Shown here: positions 1 through 9,754 of the stretch, piece after piece
Numbering within the stretch: position 1 is the stretch's first letter
How the letters are laid out: every line of letters begins with the position of its first letter
Assembly: GCF_000226115.1 (NCBI RefSeq)
Contig: NC_016460.1
Location: 3,348,001 to 3,412,000 of the forward strand
Length of the DNA stretch: 64,000 nucleotides
Origin: Thermothielavioides terrestris NRRL 8126
Lineage: Eukaryota > Ascomycota > Sordariomycetes > Sordariales > Chaetomiaceae
Direction: 5' to 3'
Translations under genes and position numbers: made by a program
The notes under the pieces: generated by a model
What the model was told of the DNA's origin: nothing
Database searches by the model: none
Seen by the model: only the letters and a program-made list of their open reading frames with translations

Positions 1-1181
1 ACTCCTCAAGCCTCAACACAGCCCAAACACAGCAATCCCCATCCCCATCCCCGTCCCCCGCGGCCACCTCTACCGCCGGCTTCCGCGCGACAGTGAACGC
101 CCAGCTGCGCCGCCAGCGCCGCCTCAGCGACCTGATGCGCAACACGCCCACCCCAGCACAGGCCCTCAACGCCGCCTCCGACGCGGTCCTCAACACCGCC
201 GACCAAGGCCTCAAAACCATCGGCAACTCCCTCGGCGAGAGCTACAAGTTCCTGATGGGCAAGCTGCGCGAGCGTGCCGTCCTTCCCGACGTGCTGCTCC
301 CCAAAGACGGCGACACAGCTGCCGCTGCTTCCACCGCCGGGGTGGGCGGCGTGATAGTGCCCAAGACGCTGGACGAGGCGCGCAAGCTGATCGGCACGCC
401 TCCGCCGCCGACGACCACGCCGGCGGAGGACGGGAGCCAGCTGCTCGCGCCGGCGCGGCGCAGCCCCAGCCCCAATCCCAGCCTGGCAGCAGCAGCGGCG
501 GCGGCGGACGAGCGCCCACCGCTCTTCGGCTTCATCGCGGGCAGCGGGCGGAAGGTGTCGCGCGACCATAGCGCGGACTCGGCGCGCAGCGCGGGCTCGT
601 CGTCGCGCAGGGCCGCCGCCGCGGCCGAACAGCAGCCGGAGGAGAAAGACGCGCCGTCGGTGACGAGCCCGCAGATCATGGACTCGATGCGCAGCCTCGG
701 GAACTCGTTGAACCCGATGGCGAGGTTGTCCGCCGGCATTGGGGGGTTCAGAGGGTTCGGCCGGTCGTCGGCTGCGTCGGCCGTCCCGGCTAGGGCGCCG
801 ACGCCGCCGGCGAAGGACGCGGCTGGGAAGGGGGCAGGCGCTGGTGGTACGGTAACGGGTGTGGATGGCGGGGATCTGGCGACGGTATGTATATCTTTTT
901 CGCCCCTGACCTTGTCCTGCCTTTTCACATGTCGAATCGATCCGCCGATTTATTTTGGCCGTCGCCTGGGATGGAGAAGTTGCTGACAGGGACAACAGGC
1001 CTTCCCCGATCTTGCCGCGGCGCTCCCGCCAAAGGAACACGCCAAGATCAGTCCGCCGGTCAAGCGCTTCTTGGAGATGCAGAACGCCGCCGAGCTCAAA
1101 CTCGGAGAGGTGTTTGATCTTCTCAAGGATTATAAGCGGCTGGCGGGGGTTCTGAAGGAGATGGGTGCTTTCAAGGAGTGA
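1..1181 (+). CDS. 3' part of a gene, possibly a VPS9-domain Rab GEF (C-terminal tail)
   Basis: The reading frame is open from the first bases with no ATG before the Ser/Pro-rich stretch, so the gene begins left of the window. Exon A runs to 884, an intron spans 885-998 (GTATGT donor, ACAACAG acceptor), and exon B runs 999-1181, phase 0 at the junction. About 354 residues are visible: a low-complexity Ser/Pro/Ala region with motifs such as KTLDEARKLIG and SMRSLGNSLNPMARLS, then a 60-residue conserved-looking C-terminus (SPPVKRFLEMQNAAELKLGE). From memory, this arrangement resembles the tail of fungal VPS9-type Rab5 exchange factors. The catalytic VPS9 domain is not in the window, so this is a weak guess. 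The gene is convergent with the alpha-actinin gene. Confidence 0.5.
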
Positions 1182-1790
1182 GAGGGTCGTTTTGATCGGA
1201 ATCGTGTATTTGCGGTGTTGTTCTTGCTTCTGTTATCATTGGGGAACTGCTGGATAGACGGACTGGCGGATGGGTTTGACGGATGAGGGCATATGGCGGC
1301 ATTCTCATTGTTTCTTTGGTCGGGACTTGTACTCGCTGGGCATAGTTAGCGGTTTTTGTTTCGGTTAGATATCTAGACGTGTCCTACCTTGGATAGGATA
1401 GACAAAGTATGTATCAGCGAGGGATCAAGTCTGCTTGAGTGGGTATCCGTTCCCTGACGGTCTTCAGATTTGAGGTCGGCTTTTGTATCTTGTACTGGCA
1501 GGAGTGTCAAGTCCTTATGCTCAGCCATTCCAACAGTCAAGGGGCGAGCCAGGTCATTTCCAGCAATTGTGGTCTCAGCCTGAGCAAATATCATGTACTA
1601 CTAGGAGTACTCGTGTGTTTGTATCCCGAAAACCATGCACGCTATGTTATCACGACTATTAAAAGAGAAGAAGAAAAAAGATGCCGCCAAAAGAGATGCG
1701 AAGCGAAACAGCCGCGCGACCCGCTCTCAGAGCGAAGATCCTACACCTCCCACTTACGCCCCCGCCCCATCCCCGGTCCTCCCGGGGACG
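1182..1790. other. Convergent intergenic region
   Basis: A 609-bp stretch between two stop codons facing each other. It should hold the two 3' UTRs. Short frames here have no recognisable content. No repeat or RNA gene seen. Confidence 0.5.
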
Positions 1791-3945
1791 TCAATGCACG
1801 CCATTGACATTCCTTGCTGTCTGCTTCGACGGACTCACCCGGCCGCTCGCCGGCTGGGCCTGCAGGTCCCCGCCGTCCCCCATCAACTTGTCCATAAACG
1901 CGATATAATCGTACTGCGGCTGGCCCCGGTCGGCCTGCATGTCGGGCCCGTGGTGGCTGGGCATGATCTCGACCAGCTTCTCGATGACGTCGTCGGGGAC
2001 GAGCGAGTGGCGCAGGTCCATCTCGGTGACGTAGGGCTTGCCGTCGGCGACCTCGCGGAAGCTCTGGAAGACCTGCTCGGCCGTGTTCTGGTCCTCGGTC
2101 ACGTCGACCATGAAGCGGATGAACTGCTCGAAGGTGACGCGGTCGCGGCCGCCCGAGGTGTCGACGAAGTAGTCGTGCATCTCCTCCTCGGAGAAGATGA
2201 GGCCGAGCGAGGCCAGCGCGGCGCTGAACTCGAGCTCGGACAGCGTGTTGGTGTTGTCGCGGTCGAAGTGCCGGAAGACCGACTCGAACTCCTCGAGCTG
2301 GATCGGCGTGAGGTTGGTCATGTTGCGCGCCACCATCTGGTTCTCGAGGAAGGCGAGCTTCTTGGCGACGGACGAGCTCACGAGCGAGAGCTCGTAGCAG
2401 AGCTCGTCGTACGTGTACGTCGTGAAGTCGTTCTCTTCGATGTTGGCCTCTTGGCACTTGGCGTCGACGGCCGCGATCGTCTTGAGGAAGGCGTCCAGGG
2501 GGGGAAGGTTATCCGAGAGCTTCCGCACGTGGTGTAGCTGGTCTTCTACGTCGCCTTCTAGCCCTGAGATGGCGAGTTGTATGGTGTTGAGTGCTAACGC
2601 AAAGTCGTTCGCCTTGTCGGCGAAGGACTTTCGTAGCGCGTTTTTGATGCTGTACCAAAAGTCAGCGGTTTGTGCTCATCTCATCGGCTTTTTTTCTTTT
2701 TAGAGGAGAGAGGACACATACTCCCTGATGGTCTCATTTATTAACTGCCCCCGTGCCATCTCCGCCTTGGTTAAGTTGGCCCATTCCTGATCTAAAACCT
2801 CCAATCGGAGCTCTGCTGGCGGTTCATATGGCCGTAGTCGGTATGTGCCCAGCTTGGTTTTGATGTTGCCCAAGAGTGTTGCCAGCTCGCTCTTTTCGGC
2901 CACCCACTCGCGCTTCAACCCCTTTTTGTACGCGGCAAACTCGGCCGCCTGCGCCTTCGCGTCCGCGTAGGTTCCCTCGAATTTCGATTGCTGCCAGCTC
3001 TCCATCTGGGCGCGGATCGCCTTCAGCAGCGCCGCCATCCTGCGCTCGTAGGCGCTCTGCATGTCCCAAGCGCCCCGCATGTTGTTGACGAACTTCTCAA
3101 CCCGGCGGCCCGCGTTCTCGACCTTTTCCATTTGCGAGAAGGCGTGGAACCAGTAGGCGATGTAGGTCATCAGACTGCGCTCATCGGGCTTGGCCACATC
3201 GCAAACGTCCTCGACGTCGAGCAGGTTTGGGATGCCGATCTCCTTGTGGGCGAGGTCGAAGGCCAGCTGCATGTTGCCTCTGTGGTCCGACTTGTCGAGC
3301 GCATCGTAGTCGATCAGGTCGGGCCGGTGGATGTCAAGCAGAGCACAGAAGGCGAGCCCGTCGTTCCAGCTGGCGCTGAAGTCCCGCACGTCGACCTCGT
3401 CGTAGCACGCCGTCTTGCGCTGGCACCACAGCAGCAGGCCCTCCTTGGCGGTCATGCCCTCTTCGTTGATGTCGCTGATAGTGAAGCGGAGAATTAGGGT
3501 CCATATCAGGCCCAGGATGATCTTGCGGTTCCCATCGACCACGTCCTCGGCGCCGATGTTGGTCATCTGTATCCCGCGCGACTTGATGAAGTTGAGAGCT
3601 AGGTTTGCGTTCTCAAAGCGTTGCACTCGCAGCTTCGGCTTGGAGGCGTAGCGGCCGAGCGACTCGCCGGACAAGCACTCGAGCAGGTGGATGAGCAGGA
3701 CCTGGGTGGGGATGACACCGGGTGTAAGTAAGCAAGATGCCCTCTCCCGCTGAGTAAACAACAGATGAAAAAAGGGGCAAAAAGGGGAAGAAAATGAATG
3801 GAAAGAAGCAACAACATACGCCGTCGGATAGGTCCTGGACCAAGTCCTTGACCTCGAGGTTGCGGACCTCCAGCTTGGTGTTCAGCCATTTTGTAAACGT
3901 CTTCTGCTGCACCGTGATCCAGCGCTGCTGCTCGGCGTAGGCCAT
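1791..3945 (-). CDS. Alpha-actinin (actin cross-linker)
   Basis: Three exons: 3945-3820, 3701-2722 and 2649-1791; introns 3819-3702 and 2721-2650 with GTATGT donors; 654 residues. The N-terminus (EQQRWITVQQKTFTKWLN) opens the first calponin-homology domain, and the first junction gives LSDG/VLLIHLLECLS, the expected CH1 sequence. A second CH domain follows (WCQRKTACYDEVDVRDFSAS, NDGLAFCALLDIHRPDLIDY). A short alpha-helical spectrin-type rod covers roughly residues 240-500. A C-terminal EF-hand pair contains a complete loop DRDNTNTLSELE. The length fits the short two-repeat fungal alpha-actinins (Ain1 type). The protein bundles actin at the contractile ring and hyphal tip. The frame stays open upstream to an ATG at 4116, but that extension looks non-conserved, so 3945 is preferred. 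Confidence 0.93.
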
Positions 3946-5249
3946 TTTGTTGACGAGGGACGATGGCGCGGGGATCTCGATCCAAATCTGCACGACCTTA
4001 GTTTCGGTGCTTGCTGTTGGGCTGAGTTGCTGCCGCCATCGGCTCCTGGAGCTGCTCTGGCTGCGGTAGTTTCTGAGTGTGGTCACGTTCGGTGACCTCT
4101 TGTTTCTGGCGCGCATCTTCGGGGAATCACAGCGCGACCCAAGTTGGACCCCAGCCCCGCCAGCACAGTGTCAATAGCGCGCTCGCTCGCGGACTAGCGC
4201 CCGCCGATATCGATAGGTTTTGGTTTAATTGGACAGCAACCTGGACTCGTCCAGAACTCGCAAGAACGAAATCTCGAATGGAGCTGCAACGCAACGTCGA
4301 CACGAATGATTGGATTTGGACGGGATCCTAGAAATTCGCCAATTTGCGCCCATGGCCTGTCCTCTGGTTTATACGACAACATTCAGCGTGGCCCATTCCA
4401 GCGTTTCAGGCAGACCCAGCCTGTACGGGAGAAGATCAAGCATGCCTGCCATTCTTATGCGAAGCCCGTTCCAGCTGCTCACTCTCCCACGGCATTCCAG
4501 CCGTCGAGCCCTCAAGTGGTTGTTTGAGGAATTAGCCTATACTGACGAATTGGCATGGGCTCCCCTGGTTCCCATTCTATGCTTTCGTGTCGCCATCAGG
4601 AGCTTGACGCATTCGTCTGGCAAGTCATCTTCTGCTCCACTACTCCTGTAGTTGGCTTCCGAGGGGTTTCACGAGCACGGCAAGAGACCCGGCTGGATAT
4701 GTCCACTCGGCAATGGCGGCAGCGGTCACTTGCCCGCTTCCTGTTTGTCTGGATTTGCAATCCTCAGAGACTGGATCTTCGCCTCCTTGCTCATCTTCCC
4801 GACCTGGCTAATGCTGCCGATGTCCGTACACATTTTGCGCAGAAGGAGTGCTTATTCGACAGGTAAAAGATCGTTGCTCTCGTCTTGTATACCTACCTTA
4901 CCCACACTCTTTGCTGTGTAGCAACCTGGAAGCTTTTGGGGGACTGGAACCTTCGTATCACGGCTTGAAGCTGATAGCACCAAGGCCTCAGCTGTCACAA
5001 GGGCATCCAAACAGCTGCTGCAGCGGAAGCTGCTGACTTGCCGTTCATTCAGGTATTAAGTGGTTCTTGGACCTCGGAGATGATCCTTCTCTGAGATGGA
5101 TGCAGAAACTTACTGCGGAATTAGTAGTGAAAAGCATGTACGCATGCACGTACGACGCATAGTGCTCACTTATATCGGGTGCGCATGATCGGCGCCAGCC
5201 AGCAGTTTGTGGGTTGTCAACAGGGCAGCTGAACAGCCCGGTGGGAGCC
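3946..5249. other. Upstream region of alpha-actinin, no gene seen
   Basis: About 1.3 kb between the alpha-actinin start and the first transposon copy. It probably holds the promoter and 5' UTR. Several short overlapping frames (e.g. 4310-4651, 4555-4866) have no recognisable motif and I read them as chance. A short self-complementary tract lies near 5137-5157. Confidence 0.45.
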
Positions 5250-5258
5250 CCGAACGAG

Positions 5259-5670
5259 GTCGTGGTTATAGAGGTCCCGCCAAGACTAATTTCGGAGGTT
5301 GCCGCTTACAAGTATTTACAATCGCCACGGGGTAAGCGGGGCCACGACGACTTAGAGCAACATCGACAATGTACAATCGCGAAGACTCGTAGCAACAACT
5401 TCACCAAACCTCAACCAAATCGAAAAAAAAGAAAACGAAGTTAACCCGCACCCTAACCTTGACCCTCACCCTAACCTTAACCCGAATCCTAACCAGCGGG
5501 GGGCTGGCGCCGCCCCCCGCACCCCCGGCGAACTAACCCGTGGCTAACCCGTGGCTAACCCGTGGCGATAGTGCAAACCCCTTGGCGGTCTTGGCGGGGT
5601 ACTGACGCTGTAAAAACATTGCCGACAATTGGCCGAAATTAGTCTTGGCGGGACCTCTATAACCTCCAGC
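5259..5670 (+). mobile_element. MITE copy 1 (412 bp), Mutator-like by its 9-bp target duplication
   Basis: The ends are inverted: GAGGTCCCGCCAAGACTAAT on the left, and its complement ending ...GGCGGGACCTC on the right. Flanks CCGAACGAG (5250-5258) and CCGAAGGAG (5671-5679) match at 8 of 9 positions and are read as the target-site duplication. Inside are an A-rich tract, a telomere-like C-rich tract (5445-5495: CCCTAACCTTGACCCT and similar), a GC-rich palindrome around 5500-5523, and short repeats of the type CTTGGCG. There is no transposase frame. The same family recurs at 43831 and 58830. Both ends of this copy share GGTTATAGAGG where the other copies have CGTTAAAGAGG, which suggests a subfamily with matched ends. 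Confidence 0.85.
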
Positions 5671-5679
5671 CCGAAGGAG

Positions 5680-6401
5680 CTTCACTACTCCCCCTGCCGG
5701 CAAGTAACGGCGGGAGCTTTCGGTCGCAACATGTGTGGGCCGTCAGTGGGTCCCGTCTTGCTGTGGGCGGTGAGATCTATCTGCTCCACCGGATCCACCT
5801 ACCCCGCGATTCTGCCGGTCCCTGGGCAGACTCCAGGCCCAGAACCGATATCTCGGTCTATTTTGAAAACCTGCAACCAAACTTCAACAAGTAGCACCAA
5901 CCCAAGCTTTGGACTTCAGCAGCTTATCGCATCCAAGCATTGTCGCCCTTGTCTCGAGCTTGGAATATCAAAGGTAGAGTATCATGCTTTTCAATTGCTT
6001 CTTTTTCTCTTTCTGAAGCAGTCTTCCTCTGCCTCTTCCCAACATTTTTTTGTGTCCTGGGTGACTTCCCTGTTTGGTTGTGAGCTTTCAGATCTCAACC
6101 GAGCCAGGAAGGCTTTTGGCGTCCGACACAAAGCTGTCTACTCGCTCTCTTCCCCCCATTCTACCTCCTTACCCTTCCCTTTCTCTAGGGCTTCTCCTCT
6201 TCCCACCACTGCAAGCCCTAATTCGACTCTCTACTGCAAACTCTCTGTTCCACGTTGACTCTTAATTCTGACAGCAAGTTCGTCCTCCCAGATAACTGTG
6301 CCCCCATCAAGTGCCACCCTCGGTCTGTTAATCGAGCTGTCCTGTCGTCCACCAGCGACTGAGTCCACGGAAAATTTGCGGCATCCCTTGGCCAGGCCAC
6401 G
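5680..6401. other. PUS7 upstream region
   Basis: About 720 bp between the transposon and the PUS7 start codon. It is rich in C/T tracts (5990-6200), as is common in promoters and 5' UTRs of filamentous fungi. The open frame 5629-6258 begins inside the transposon end and has no recognisable product. Confidence 0.4.
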
Positions 6402-9400
6402 ATGTCTCAGCGCCCGGGCACCCATGTGCCCGCCGTGCGCGCTGAAGCCGAGAAGGCTCTTGGCATCACGCAGCGCTCGGCCGCAATCAATTTTGCCTGG
6501 ACTGGCGACATCCGTAAGCGGTAAGTCGACGTACTTGAATGAGCTACTTGCCTGATATCTCGTGGTCTGAGCCAGCAACTAACTCGGTTTAGCTTCACGG
6601 ATTTCCTGGTCAATGAGATTCGGAAGGATGGCACCGTCCTTCACCTTCGTGATTACCCGGAGGAGGATACACCTCGGCGCCAGGTTCGTTCTATGCCTCC
6701 CTTGGAAACAGAGGTCTGCGTGTCGGTCAAGCTAACGCTGCCACCTCGCAGCCCGCGCTTGATCGCAAGGCCTCTACCCCATCCTCGAAGCCCGAAAATA
6801 AGGCCAAGGTCCACCATATCTCGGAAGAAGACCGCAAGATTGTTGTTGACTTGCTCGGCGAGTCTGCCGCCCAGAGGCTGATCGAGCTCGACGAAAATGT
6901 CCAAGCCAAGAAGCCGATGGCTGCGAAGGAGCGGACTGTTGCGTTTGACCCTGTCACTGATAGAGCGAAGCGTGGTATCATCCATCAGGTTCGTGGCTAA
7001 CTGTCTTTTGTTTACTCGCTTGCTCATTGATTTAACAATTGGTAGGAAATCCGGCGCATCTTCCAATCCCGCATTGACACTGCCGCCGATGCAGCGGGTG
7101 TCATCAGCGCGACCGCGACAAAGTGGTCCAATAACAGCCGTGCTTCCAACCGCACTTCCAACCGCGGTCCCAACCGCACTTCGGATCGCACTTCGGACCG
7201 TACTGCAGACCGCACTACCGACCGCGCTTCTGACGACCGGGCTGCCAGCCAGAACTGGGGGGCTCGCCGCGACAACAGCCACTACCGCGACCAGGCTCGC
7301 GATTTCTCCGAGCTCGGCGGTGAATACCTCCACTTTACCCTTTACAAGGAGAACAAGGACACAATGGATGCAGTCAATACCATCGCCCGCCTTCTCAAGA
7401 TCAAGGCGTCCAACTTCGGCTTCGCCGGCACCAAGGATCGCCGCGCCAGCACTGTCCAACGCATTAGTGTCTACCGTCAGCGGATTTCCAACCTGGTCTG
7501 GCTCAATTCGCGTATTTCCAACGTGAAGGTGGGCGACTTTGAGTACTCCCCGGAGCCACTCCAGCTTGGCCAGCATGGAGGCAATGAGTTCGTCATTACG
7601 CTCAAGAATTGCATGCCCCTGGGCGGCAGCAACTGCTCCATTGTCCAGCGCATGAAGATGATCCAGCAGGCCGTCGAATGCGGGCTTGCCTACCTGAAGC
7701 ACCACGGTTACATCAACTACTACGGCCTGCAGCGCTTCGGGACCCACGCCATTGGCACTCACCTGCTCGGCATGAAGATCCTCCAGGGCGATTATGAGGG
7801 CGTCATCGATGACATTCTCCACGTCGAAGAAGACCTCATCAAGGAAGTCCTGAGCAACGCCACTCAGCCCTCCGGGCCTGGAAAGGACTCGCAGAACAGC
7901 CGGGACGAACACAACCGCGCCCGCGGCATCACCACGTGGAAGGCGACCAAGAATGCCGCCCAGGCTCTTGAGTTTCTTCCCAAGCGGTACAGCTCTGAGA
8001 CTGCCATCATTCGCCATCTGGGTAAGAACCCGAAGGACTTTACTGGAGCCGTCCTGAGCATCACCCGTGGTATGCGCATGATGTATGTCCACGCCTATCA
8101 GTCATACGTCTGGAACTTCGTTGCCACTCGTCGCTGGTCCAAGTACGGGGCCAAGGTCATTGAGGGCGACCTGGTCTTGGTCGGGGGAACTCGTCGCCGC
8201 GAGAGCCAGTCCGATGACGAGTTCAATCCGTACGACGACAATGACGAAGACAACATCTACGCCCAAGCCCATGCCCTGACGGCAGCTGAGGTCGCCAGCG
8301 GCAAGTACACCATCTTCGACGTCGTCTTGCCCACTCCGGGCTACGATGTGACGTACCCTCGAAACGACATTGGCGAATACTATGTCGAGTTCATGGGCAA
8401 GCCCGAAAATGGCGCCCTCAACCCCTACGAGATGCGTCGTAAGCAGCGCGAGTTCAGCCTTAGCGGCAACTATCGCCCCCTCCTAGGGCGTTTGATCGGC
8501 GATCCCCAATATGCCATCCGCGCATACCATGATGACACTCAGCAGCTGTACCCAACTGATCTCGACTATGCTCATCACAAGAAAAACGCTGAGAAGCTGG
8601 CCAAGGCTGCCGCTCGTGCTGAACCCAACGCCGCTGCCGCCGGTGCGGACTCCATGATCAGCCGCTGGGCCCACTTCGCCCTGAACCCTACTGCCTACGA
8701 CGACGCTCTGGCTGCCCAACGCCGTCGCAAGGCCGACCAAGAGCCTCCTTCGCCTAGCGTTCTTGTTACCAATGAGACTTGGGTCCAGACCGGTGTCAAT
8801 GGCGGTGCGAAGCGCGTTAAGCTCGCGCGTCACCAGCAGCAGATTGAAACTCCGTTGGATACCGGTGTCTCCGGTGACAATACTTCCCCCACCGTTGAGG
8901 CTCCCGCCGTTGAGGCTCCCGCCGTTCAGGTCATCCAAGCCGAAGGCCCCGAGGAAGATGCAGGCCGCCCGGCTTGCCCTGTCGGCAATGGTGCCACCCT
9001 GACGGACAACCCGCGAGACACCACACCCCCTCGTATCATCACGGGTGGTCCGATCCCCATGATTTCTCTCCCCAAGGGTGCCATCCCCACCTCCGGGATC
9101 CGTGGCGTGTCCGACGCCTACTATGCTTCCACTGGCCAAATCCCTTACTTCGGGCCTCTGCCGGCTGACTTCAAGTTCGAATCGAGCCCGGATGGTCTCG
9201 ATGCGCCTCAGGGCCAACAACGTGAGTCCGGCACCAAGCAATTTGAAGCGTCGGGCTTGAGCCAGCATTCCGACGGCTCCGTTAAGATCGCCGGCAATGA
9301 GACGAACGGCGCCGCCGCCACCACGGAGGATCAGCAGTCACTCCTCCCCGTCCTCTCTGAGACAACCCTCCCTGAAGCACCGGTTACGTGGACCAAGCCC

Positions 9401-9754
9401 AAGTTACTGAGCACGGTGGACTGGTATGGTGCCGATTTGCCCCAGCTCCCTAGTGTCTCTGAAAACACCACGAACGGGCAGAGCGATGGTACTTCCATGG
9501 CCCTTGTGAAGGTTGAAGAGCCTGACAATGCTCCTGGCGACACGGAGCTGATCAACAATGTCCCTGTCCCCAAACTCCGCACTGCCTCCAATAATCCGCT
9601 CTCATCTGTGGGCAACGGCATCGACGAAAACAGCATCGACCCCGAGGCCAGCAAGATTGCTGTGATCCTCAAGTTCCAGCTGAAGGCTAGCAACTACGCC
9701 ACCATTGTCCTCCGCGAGCTCATGGGCACGACCGCTGAAGAGCGTGCCCTTTGA
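6402..9754 (+). CDS. PUS7: TruD-family tRNA/snRNA pseudouridine synthase Pus7
   Basis: Four exons: 6402-6520, 6593-6683, 6752-6988 and 7046-9754, giving 1051 residues; every junction keeps frame and intron 1 has an AACTAAC branch site. The catalytic motif GFAGTKDRRA is present, with the predicted catalytic Asp at residue 280, followed by family blocks such as INYYGLQRFGTHAIGTHLLG and, near the C-terminus, LKFQLKASNYATIVLRELMG. Family role: uridine-to-pseudouridine conversion in tRNA, U2 snRNA and some mRNAs, mainly nuclear. The protein is much longer than the roughly 680-residue yeast enzyme. There is an Arg/Thr/Asp/Ser repeat insertion before the catalytic core (about residues 176-210) and a long, disordered-looking insertion (about residues 510-830) between conserved blocks. 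Confidence 0.95.

Noticed and set aside
1635..2537. 300-codon plus-strand open frame
   Set aside because: It is antisense to the alpha-actinin third exon, whose domains are unmistakable. Its Leu/Val/Gly-rich translation is a shadow of GC-rich coding sequence.
5445..5495. True telomere or chromosome end
   Set aside because: The tract is degenerate, internal, and always sits at the same place inside a transposon.
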